A stretch of 9,873 nt of DNA, taken from Flammeovirgaceae bacterium UBA5585. GTDB taxonomy: Bacteria; Bacteroidota; Bacteroidia; Cytophagales; Cyclobacteriaceae. Position 1 is the stretch's first letter; every line of letters begins with the position of its first letter. Made by a program: the position numbers and the translations under genes. Under the pieces are notes generated by a model. It ran no database searches. It had not been told where the DNA came from and saw only the letters and a list, made by a program, of their open reading frames with translations. Location: positions 291,724 to 301,596 of the forward strand of contig DILT01000014.1 of the NCBI GenBank assembly GCA_002425185.1. The letters are read 5' to 3'. Below are positions 1 to 5,999 of this stretch, in pieces.

Positions 1-4
1 CAGA

Positions 5-940
5 CTACATAACATAATATACGCCCTCCATTTTTGGCAACTCAATGTCAATGTTTTTCAGTTCCGTTTCATCCCGATGCTCGCTTACCATGTGGCGCAG
101 GGTTATTTCAATGGAGCGCGCAATCGTAGTAACCGGTGTATCGGTGGGTTTGTTCTCGAACGGATCCTGCAGGTGAATGGCCATTTTCTCAATTAAAAAG
201 AAAACTGACGCGATGGTAATTACTAAAGGAGCCTCTATAAAACCAAAGTACTCAGTTAATCCAAAAGGAAGTAACAACACAAACAGGTACAACGCAAAGT
301 GAATGTATAAACTATAGGTTGTGGGGAAAATGGTATTCTTAATACGCTCACATTTTCCCATTGCATCACATAGGCGGCTTATGGTCTGATCGATTTCAAC
401 CTGCTGGTAGCTGTTAATTTTTCCTTCTTCTAATGCCTTTCGTATGTCGCGGCCATGCAGCATAAGTAGTGCATTTGGAATATGCTTATGGCGGGCCGCA
501 AGCTTAAACTCTTCATCGGTAAGAAATTTTTTCACGGGTAGTAAAGCATCGTGATTGCGGAGAAAATTACCCAAGCTATAACACCATGCCGCCTGGCGCA
601 TGGCAAATCTGTTTTTGAATTCTGCAGCCTGCTCGGGATTTCCGGCATCTCTGTAAAAGGTAATCACCTGCCGAACCAGTGTCCTTGAATCATTTACAAT
701 GGCCCCCCATATAATTCGAGCCTCCCACCAGCGATCGTATGCCTGGTTGGAACGAAATGCCAGCAGCAATGAAATAATAGTACCCACGATAGCCGGCACA
801 GCTATGGGCACGGTAATGCTGTTGATATTAAGGTAATTGTGCAGCAAACCAAAAATAATGGCATACACACTCACGAAAATAAATTCGAACTTAATCTTAC
901 CAACAACATACTTCAGCGGTATGTCTTTTTTTAACAGCAT
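5..940 (-). CDS. Bestrophin family (UPF0187) anion channel-like membrane protein
   Basis: A complete 311-residue inner-membrane protein of the bestrophin/RFP-TM family, whose members form pentameric ion channels (chloride in animals; bacterial members can differ in selectivity). Seen in the sequence: an N-terminal hydrophobic stretch at about 18-37; a second at about 43-62 running into the family signature RSNQAYDRWWEAR at 63-75; a CERIKNTIFPTTYS motif at 197-210 just before a third hydrophobic pair (about 211-228 and 236-252); and LQDPFENKPTDTP at 257-269, matching the conserved acidic DPF segment after the last helix. Length is normal for bacterial members. The start is the ATG at 938-940, 17 bp after the stop of the universal-stress-like gene, so the two are probably co-transcribed. 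Ion selectivity cannot be read from the sequence. Family assignment is firm; physiological role is unknown. Confidence 0.9.
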   Translation of the reverse strand: MLLKKDIPLKYVVGKIKFEFIFVSVYAIIFGLLHNYLNINSITVPIAVPAIVGTIISLLLAFRSNQAYDRWWEARIIWGAIVNDSRTLVRQVITFYRDAGNPEQAAEFKNRFAMRQAAWCYSLGNFLRNHDALLPVKKFLTDEEFKLAARHKHIPNALLMLHGRDIRKALEEGKINSYQQVEIDQTISRLCDAMGKCERIKNTIFPTTYSLYIHFALYLFVLLLPFGLTEYFGFIEAPLVITIASVFFLIEKMAIHLQDPFENKPTDTPVTTIARSIEITLRHMVSEHRDETELKNIDIELPKMEGVYYVM

Positions 941-957
941 GGTATTTTTTTAGTTAA

Positions 958-1686
958 TTAATTATCGAACAAACTCAATACAGGCACACCAAGCTTTTCT
1001 GCTAACGACACCTGAGCTTCAACTTTAGCAACACCCCAGCCTTTTTTCTCGGGCTTCCGGGTTTCCACTAACAAATCAATATTATTCTTCTCAATGGCTT
1101 GCACCAGTTCTGGCGTAAGGTCCTCCGTGCGCTGCCCTTCCATAAGCTTGGCCTTACTCACTACGCGAATGGCAAATTCCTTATTGAGCAGGTGCTGAAT
1201 ATCTTCAAGAGAAAGATGGGAAGGAGAATTATCGACATAAATAGCCTGATCAAGTGCCAGCTCATTAATTTCTTCAGGCAAATGAAGAATCGGGCACTTG
1301 CAGTTCAATAATGATTTTACCGCCTGACGATAAATGGTGTCCTTTTCGTTCTTATAGGATGGGGTAAGAACCGTTAAGCTAATAGTATGATAATTCATAA
1401 TGTTACGCAAAAGCGGACCTGATATACCGTACTGATGATGCACCTGTAAGGATACCTGGTCAAATTCTGCTACATACTTTCGGCATTCATCCAGTACCTT
1501 TTGCTCCTGAATGGAGGTTTCCGGACCTGACTTTGAGGAAAACAATAGGTCAGTAATACCATCAGGCATTTCAGATAACAAGAGCAATACAATTTTCATG
1601 TTATCATCTCTGACATTTTTTACGACCGAACGTACTGCTTTAAGGGTATCCGGCTTTAATGTGGTGGGAATAAGAATGCTTTTCAT
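958..1686 (-). CDS. Degenerate tandem universal stress protein (UspA-like)
   Basis: A 242-residue cytoplasmic protein that reads as two UspA-like half-domains. The first half starts with the typical first strand KSILIPTTL (2-10) and ends with VKSLLNCKCPILHLP (123-137), matching the usual end of a Usp domain where the last strand carries 'CPVL.VP'. The second half (about 145-240) ends with SLAEKLGVPVLSL, again Usp-like. The ATP-binding glycine motif (G-2X-G-9X-G-S/T) is not visible in either half: the corresponding place in the first reads TPSYKNEKDTIYRQAVKSLL. It is therefore probably a non-ATP-binding or much diverged Usp. Such proteins are commonly induced by stress and act as sensors or chaperone-like partners, but no specific job can be stated. 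It is the first gene of a likely operon with the bestrophin gene, and three AATTCT boxes lie 70-100 bp upstream of its ATG. Confidence 0.7.
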   Translation of the reverse strand: MKSILIPTTLKPDTLKAVRSVVKNVRDDNMKIVLLLLSEMPDGITDLLFSSKSGPETSIQEQKVLDECRKYVAEFDQVSLQVHHQYGISGPLLRNIMNYHTISLTVLTPSYKNEKDTIYRQAVKSLLNCKCPILHLPEEINELALDQAIYVDNSPSHLSLEDIQHLLNKEFAIRVVSKAKLMEGQRTEDLTPELVQAIEKNNIDLLVETRKPEKKGWGVAKVEAQVSLAEKLGVPVLSLFDN

Positions 1687-1756
1687 GGCGCTTTTGTTTT
1701 GGTGAAACGATATATCGAAATAACCACCCCAACCTAAACGCGAGCTTAATTTAAGA

Positions 1757-1788
1757 TTAGAATTTCTTAAGAATTCGGATTAGAATTT
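1757..1788 (-). promoter_or_regulatory. Candidate OmpR/PhoB-family operator: three AATTCT boxes one helical turn apart
   Basis: In the 204-bp gap 1687-1890, the plus strand carries AGAATT at 1759-1764, 1770-1775 and 1782-1787, spaced 11 and 12 bp. On the minus strand, the direction of the downstream genes, these read AATTCT(T/A)A. The outer two copies match over 11 bases (GATTAGAATTT at 1755 and 1778). The middle copy is part of the palindrome TTCTTAAGAA. Direct repeats with about 11-bp spacing are the known binding pattern of OmpR/PhoB-type winged-helix regulators, and such a regulator is encoded next door at 1891-2589. The boxes lie about 73-101 bp upstream of the ATG of the Usp-like gene. 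Binding and the choice of regulator are inferred. Confidence 0.45.
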
Positions 1789-1890
1789 TTTAATAAAGTC
1801 GTGTGAACCCACTTACTACAATCATTCCTTACCCTGCTCAGATTGAATAGAGATATCTGCATGATGCCTGTGGATAATTTTTACACGCTA

Positions 1891-2589
1891 TTAGTCCGAC
1901 TCTTCATCCACCTCTTCATTGCGGATAACATAGCCTAACCCTTTAATGGTGTGGATAAGTTTTTCCTTAAATGGCTTATCAATTTTTTTTCGGAGGTAAT
2001 TAATATAAACATCCACCACATTAGTACTCATGTCGAAACGAATATCCCAAACATTTTCAAGTAACTGATTACGACTAAGTACAATACCCTTGTTGCGCGC
2101 CATATACTCCAGTAGCCTAAACTCCATGGCTGTAAGCTTGATGGGCTTTCCATCACGACTGACTGCTTTTGCCACGCGATCAACCACCAAGTCAGCTATC
2201 TTCAGGGCATTCGCTTCTCGTTCAGAATAATTGGCACGTCTGGTAAGTGCACGAACGCGGGCATCCAGTTCAGAAAATTTAAACGGTTTAACCAGGTAGT
2301 CGTCTGCTCCGCTATCTAAGCCGGTAACAATATTTTCATTGCTGCCAAGTGCAGTCAGAAAAAGTATAGGCACAAAATTTTTTGCCGACCGGATGCGCCT
2401 GCAGATTTCCAATCCGTTTATATCAGGTAATATGATATCCAGTATTACCACATCAAACTGATGACGTGATACCATATCCCATCCGGTATTTCCATCCATG
2501 GCAACACTTACCTCGTAGTTTTTCTCCGCGAATCCTTTTCGCATGAGTGAAAGTAGGTTAGGCTCATCTTCAACAACCAGTATTTTCAT
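1891..2589 (-). CDS. OmpR/PhoB-family DNA-binding response regulator, no adjacent kinase
   Basis: A 232-residue two-component response regulator acting as a transcription factor. The receiver domain (1-115) has all expected residues: acidic pocket E7-D8, phosphoacceptor D51 in VVILDIILPD, switch threonine T79 in LFLTALG, and K101 in YLVKPF. The C-terminal winged helix-turn-helix (about 128-223) has the OmpR/PhoB hallmarks LTAMEFRLLEYMARNKG, the recognition-helix region NVVDVYINYLRKKID, and the final hairpin IHTIKGLGYVI. A short acidic tail (NEEVDEESD) follows. Start is the ATG at 2587-2589, agreeing with the canonical MKILVVEDE opening. No histidine kinase is found next to it on either side; the downstream neighbour is the Usp-like gene after a 204-bp gap. 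The signal is unknown. The AATTCT boxes at 1757-1788 are a plausible target. The upstream gap 2590-2740 contains a short CTAAA-ATGG-TTTAG dyad (2623-2636) but no convincing promoter. Confidence 0.95.
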   Translation of the reverse strand: MKILVVEDEPNLLSLMRKGFAEKNYEVSVAMDGNTGWDMVSRHQFDVVILDIILPDINGLEICRRIRSAKNFVPILFLTALGSNENIVTGLDSGADDYLVKPFKFSELDARVRALTRRANYSEREANALKIADLVVDRVAKAVSRDGKPIKLTAMEFRLLEYMARNKGIVLSRNQLLENVWDIRFDMSTNVVDVYINYLRKKIDKPFKEKLIHTIKGLGYVIRNEEVDEESD

Positions 2590-2740
2590 ATTTTAATCGC
2601 TTTATAAGCAAACAAGAACAACCTAAAATGGTTTAGTTCTTTCTCTCTTCAGATTTTGCAGAAGATAAGTGCTGAAAATACTAAAAAAAACGGAGTTTGT
2701 TGGCTCGAAGGTTGCGTTTATCGAAATCAGTAAGTCGATT

Positions 2741-3271
2741 TTATGCCGGTAAAATTTTCTTTTTTCGTAAAATGCCAGCGCTGATTATGGTTATAATTAA
2801 TCCGACTGGAAATATTTCTGTCAGCGTCATGCCAAAACGGATAACAGGATTTTGATATAACTCTCCCATCTTTTCCATTTCAGTACGGATTTCGGTAAGC
2901 TCTTGATCACTGGCTCCGTCTTTTACCAATTTATCGATTCGGCACTGTGTATACCATTCCATAAAATCCTGGCCAACTGTATTGAAATAGATTTCCCATG
3001 TAAGTGCATACATAACAGAGGCCACAAGGGCAATCAAAATCCCTACCTTAAATGCACGACCAAAACTGATGACACCCTGTAAGTGCTGGTCGCGGAATTT
3101 TTTTATGGCTACAAAAATCAATGATAAAGCAACGATCATGGTGGTGAAGCCCACATATTCACCATTATCAATATTTAGGGTTCCGTTACGAAATAATGGC
3201 TGGGTGACCACTAACATAATGGATACAACGACTCCTGAAATGATACCGTAGGTTAAAATGATTTTTTTCAT
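2741..3271 (-). CDS. DUF4199-type four-helix membrane protein
   Basis: A 176-residue integral membrane protein of unknown function, matching the DUF4199 pattern common in Bacteroidota. Hydrophobic segments (numbered from the ATG) lie at about 4-25 (ILTYGIISGVVVSIMLVVTQ), 38-56, 76-97 and 143-168, with a polar, acidic stretch between the third and fourth containing a charged helix (IDKLVKDGASDQELTEIRTEMEK). The family hallmark is a polar loop after the second helix followed by a GRAFKVGILIALVAS-like third helix. The start chosen is the ATG at 3269-3271, giving MKKIILTYG; the frame is open a further 7 codons to a TTG at 3292, which is less likely. A small hairpin (3315-3333) lies in the leader. 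It is 183 bp downstream of the LuxR-type gene and may or may not share its transcript. No function is claimed. Confidence 0.8.
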   Translation of the reverse strand: MKKIILTYGIISGVVVSIMLVVTQPLFRNGTLNIDNGEYVGFTTMIVALSLIFVAIKKFRDQHLQGVISFGRAFKVGILIALVASVMYALTWEIYFNTVGQDFMEWYTQCRIDKLVKDGASDQELTEIRTEMEKMGELYQNPVIRFGMTLTEIFPVGLIITIISAGILRKKKILPA

Positions 3272-3314
3272 AGCTGTTTGTTTTTGCCTCAAAACACGTT
3301 CTCTGGCAACAGTA

Positions 3315-3333
3315 ATCCTTCACCCGAAAGGAT
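3315..3333. other. Small inverted repeat in leader of the DUF4199 gene
   Basis: ATCCTT at 3315-3320 and AAGGAT at 3328-3333 are perfect inverted copies with a 7-base loop, in the 183-bp gap between the LuxR-type gene and the DUF4199 gene. No T-run follows on the minus strand, so it does not look like an intrinsic terminator. It may be an operator half-site pair, an mRNA hairpin or chance. Nothing else recognisable is seen in this gap. Confidence 0.25.
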
Positions 3334-3454
3334 GATTTGATGGAAAATTAACGGGAATAGTGATTTAGTATGATGAATTTAAAAATTGTAAGCCTTGCGA
3401 TTGGAATTCTAAAACAAAAGCATTCAAACCCGTAGATCAAAGCCAGAAGCTATT

Positions 3455-3886
3455 TTATTGTAACAACCTAAGCTCCTTAGCCCGCTGAATGGCTTGTGTG
3501 CGTCTTTTAACTTCCAGCTTCAAAAATAAGTTGGCGGTATGTGTTTTTACGGTATTTAATGATACAAAAAGCTTATCTGCAATTTCCTGGTTAGATAAAC
3601 CCTTTGCCATTAACTCCAGCACCTCATATTCGCGCTTGCTGATGCCGATTTCTCCCAAAATCCTTTCGTTGACCTTAAACTCACCAACCGGAGGGGCAAT
3701 AAAAACCTTTTTCTTTCTGGTGATTTTGTTCCCTACCCAGATGCCCAGAATGGTAAACAGAACACCGATTATCCCGATATAAATCTCAACCGAAAGCTGG
3801 CGGTAAAAGAATTTATATTCCAGCATTTTAAGCATGAAAACGGCCACTGCTAAAACTAAACCATAGATGAAAATAGTGCGAGTCAT
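3455..3886 (-). CDS. Membrane-anchored LuxR-type HTH transcriptional regulator
   Basis: A 143-residue protein with two predicted transmembrane helices (about 4-22 and 34-52), a basic stop-transfer NKITRKKK at 53-60, and a C-terminal LuxR/FixJ-type helix-turn-helix at about 80-140. The HTH contains the conserved ISKREYEVLELMAKGLSNQE block (82-101), IADKLFVSLNTVKTH (102-116) and the LEVKRRTQAI end (124-133). No receiver or sensor domain is present, so the DNA-binding domain would be tethered to the cytoplasmic face of the inner membrane and the signal must come through the membrane part or through a partner. The ATG (3884-3886) is 13 bp after the yifB stop, so it probably depends on the yifB transcript; the upstream transposon insertion may therefore change its expression. 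Targets are unknown; the downstream DUF4199 gene is a possible partner by position only. Confidence 0.85.
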   Translation of the reverse strand: MTRTIFIYGLVLAVAVFMLKMLEYKFFYRQLSVEIYIGIIGVLFTILGIWVGNKITRKKKVFIAPPVGEFKVNERILGEIGISKREYEVLELMAKGLSNQEIADKLFVSLNTVKTHTANLFLKLEVKRRTQAIQRAKELRLLQ

Positions 3887-3899
3887 AGTTAATATAAAG

Positions 3900-5186
3900 C
3901 TAACCAGCCCACCCTTCCCTATCCAGACTACGATACTGAATCGCCTCTGCTAAATGTTCTACCCGAATGGCATCGGATGAAGCCAGGTCGGCAATGGTGC
4001 GGGACACTTTCAAAATACGATCGTATGCCCGGGCTGAAAGACCTAGTTTTTCCATGGCGGTTTTCAACAGTGCTCTTCCCGAATCGTTGATCATACATAT
4101 TTCTTTCACCACATTGGAGGGCATCATGGCATTGCAGTAAATATCTTTCTGTTCCTTAAACCGTGCTGCCTGTATTTCTCTCGCATGTATTACCCGTTGG
4201 CGAATCTGTGCACTGGTTTCAACATTTCGTTTGGCGGTCATCTCATCAAAGCTGACGGGCACTACTTCCACATGAAGATCAATCCGGTCGAGCAAAGGGC
4301 CACTCACACGGCTCAGGTAACGCTGCACCACGCCCGGACCACACACGCATTCCTTTTCGGGATGGTTGTAATACCCGCATGGGCAAGGATTCATGCTGGC
4401 CACCAACATAAAGTTGGCGGGGTAGTCGATAGAAACTTTTGCGCGTGAAATCGTAACCCGTCTTTCCTCCATCGGCTGGCGCATCACTTCCAGAACCGTA
4501 CGCTTGAATTCAGGAAGTTCATCCAAAAACAAAACACCATTGTTGGCTAAGGAAATTTCCCCGGGTTGTGGATTACCTCCACCGCCCACAAGTGCAACAT
4601 CCGAAATGGTATGATGAGGTGAGCGAAACGGTCGGGTGGCAACCAGGGCAGTGTCGCGATTAAGTTTGCCGGCAACGGAATGAATCTTGGTAGTCTCTAG
4701 CGCCTCATTCAATGAAAGGGGCGGAAGTATGGTGGGCAGCCGTTTGGCCAGCATAGTTTTTCCGGCACCGGGCGGACCAATCATAATTACATTATGCCCA
4801 CCTGCTGCGGCAATCTCCATCGCACGCTTTATGTTTTCCTGCCCTTGTACATCGCTGAAATCAGTGTCATAATCATTGAGTTGTGCAGAAAAAATTTCTT
4901 TGGCACTTACGTGTACAGGTTGCAGGGTAATCCTTTCTTCAAGAAAGTCGATGGCTTCTTTTAACGTAGCTACACCAAAAACCGGCAGACCATCCACAAT
5001 GGCAGCTTCGCGTTCATTGTCTTTCGGAAGAATGAATCCTTTAACCCCTTCGTTGCGTGCTTGTATGGCGATGGGCAAAACACCTTTAATGGGGCGGAGT
5101 GTTCCATCCAATGCCAACTCCCCCATTATCACAAATTCCTCCAACTTGTCAGTTTCAATCTGACCGGAAGCTTTTAATACACACAG
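3900..5186 (-). pseudogene. yifB: yifB (comM-like) Mg-chelatase-type AAA+ ATPase, 5' end removed by transposon
   Basis: The C-terminal 428 or so residues of a YifB/ComM protein, which is normally about 510 residues. ComM in naturally transformable bacteria is a hexameric helicase that helps branch migration during uptake of DNA. Seen here: the end of the Lon-protease-like N-terminal domain (ASGQIETDKLEEFVIMGEL through FGVATLKEAIDFL); Walker A GPPGAGKT; Walker B VLFLDE with the ELPEF extension; the FRSPHHTISD Mg-chelatase motif; the cysteine cluster CPCG...CVCGPG; SGPLLDRIDLHVEV; and the C-terminal helical part ending in REGWAG. The first 85-90 residues, including the MVGLP region, are missing. 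Homology stops at about LCVLKASGQ, which corresponds to IALLAASEQ near residue 87 of the E. coli protein. The frame opens upstream only to a TTG at 5198, inside the transposon end, so that start is probably meaningless. The missing 5' part should lie beyond the far end of the transposon. Confidence 0.88.
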
Positions 5187-5240
5187 TGACACTTTCAATA
5201 AAAAATGAGAAAATCAGGCAATAAAAAGCTTTAAAGAACA
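5187..5240 (+). repeat. Transposon end with two TnsB-type boxes (CAATAAAAA, 23-bp period)
   Basis: CAATAAAAA occurs at 5196-5204 and 5219-5227, exactly 23 bp apart. The second box, GGCAATAAAAAGCTTTAAAG (5217-5236) followed by AACA, resembles the TnsB-binding repeat of Tn7 (recalled as GACAATAAAGTCTTAAACTG). In Tn7 the first CAATAAA starts about 10 bases inside the terminal TGT; here it starts 9 bases inside TGA at 5187, so the geometry agrees. The end is short, with tnsA starting at 5245, as in Tn7, where tnsA is next to the right end. TnsB binding here would also overlap the tns promoter and could autoregulate it. Binding is inferred from the pattern. Confidence 0.6.
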
Positions 5241-5244
5241 TTAT

Positions 5245-5982
5245 ATGATGAGAAAATGGACATTAGTTTTTGAGAATAAAGTCGAAACGTACTTGAAATC
5301 AAGAGAAACAATTTTGAGGTCGATTCGGAAGGTACAAGCTAATGGTTATTCAATTGTTGGCTCCTACCCGAGTGTCAAAAACTTAAGGCATGTTCATTAC
5401 GAATCGACATTAGAAGCAGATTTTATAAGACTTTTGGAGTTCGACCTCAAAGTAGATCGTTACGTTGAGCAACCTGTTAAAATCAACTTCAAAGATGAGG
5501 CGGGGAAAAGTAGGGTATACACACCTGATTTACTAGTATACTTTAAAGAAGACCCGGATACAAGGCTTCCTTACCACTGTCCATTGTTGATAGAGATCAA
5601 AACGCGGTCCTTAATCAAAAAAAACTGGAAGGATCTAAAACCTAAATTCCTAGAAGCCATGCGCTATTGCGATCAGGTCGGCTGGAAATTCAAAATTAAA
5701 ACTGAAAAAGAAATTCGAACGCAATTCACCAAAAATGTAAAATTTCTGCTGCCTTATATGAGAGCTGCTCCGGATTATGGGCATGTCGAACAGATCTACT
5801 ATGCGCTTGATCAACTTGGAGATGCCTCCATTAAAGAATTAACTAGTTTTTATTCTAAGGATCCAATGATACAGGCTCAATTGATTGCGCCCTTATGGTT
5901 TTTAGTAGGGAATCTAATGGTGGGTTGCAATTTGGGTGAGAAGTTAACTGCAAATACGAGGATTTGGGCATTAAATAAGTGA
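5245..5982 (+). CDS. tnsA: TnsA-type transposon endonuclease
   Basis: A 245-residue TnsA homologue. TnsA is the restriction-enzyme-like nuclease that cuts the 5' ends of the transposon, so that together with TnsB the element leaves by cut-and-paste rather than as a cointegrate. The N-terminal nuclease domain shows the catalytic pattern: E57 in YESTLEADF, D95 in VYTPDLLVYF, and E117-x-K119 in LLIEIKTR, matching E63, D114 and Q130/K132 of Tn7 TnsA. The C-terminal half (about 165-245) fits the winged-helix TnsA C domain (YALDQLGDASIKELTSFY). The start is one of two adjacent ATG codons (5245 or 5248). There is no strong Shine-Dalgarno, which is usual for Bacteroidota. It is the first gene of the operon, 58 bp from the presumed transposon end, and its stop overlaps an upstream GTG in the tnsB frame. 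Intact, with all catalytic residues present. Confidence 0.93.
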   Translation: MMRKWTLVFENKVETYLKSRETILRSIRKVQANGYSIVGSYPSVKNLRHVHYESTLEADFIRLLEFDLKVDRYVEQPVKINFKDEAGKSRVYTPDLLVYFKEDPDTRLPYHCPLLIEIKTRSLIKKNWKDLKPKFLEAMRYCDQVGWKFKIKTEKEIRTQFTKNVKFLLPYMRAAPDYGHVEQIYYALDQLGDASIKELTSFYSKDPMIQAQLIAPLWFLVGNLMVGCNLGEKLTANTRIWALNK

Positions 5983-5999
5983 ACCTTAAAATCATAATT

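Noticed and set aside
1708..1717. Palindrome CGATATATCG shortly upstream of the Usp-like gene
   Set aside because: Perfect over 10 bases but short, A+T-rich and without a second copy or a symmetric extension; not enough to call an operator.
2623..2636. CTAAA-ATGG-TTTAG dyad upstream of the response regulator
   Set aside because: Only a 5-bp stem with no T-run; could arise by chance in this A+T-rich gap, and it does not match the AATTCT boxes.
3271..3292. TTG at 3292 as start of the DUF4199 gene
   Set aside because: The added residues MRQKQTA are polar and precede a typical MKKIILTYG membrane-protein start; the ATG at 3271 is preferred.
4185..5163. Several open frames on the plus strand across yifB (and similar ones opposite the other minus-strand genes)
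   Set aside because: They lie opposite clearly conserved coding sequence and encode no recognisable domains; they are antisense by-products of codon use.
5187..5198. TTG at 5196-5198 as an intact start of the yifB gene
   Set aside because: It lies within the presumed transposon end, and the protein would lack the conserved N-terminal 85-90 residues of YifB. The frame there is open by chance.
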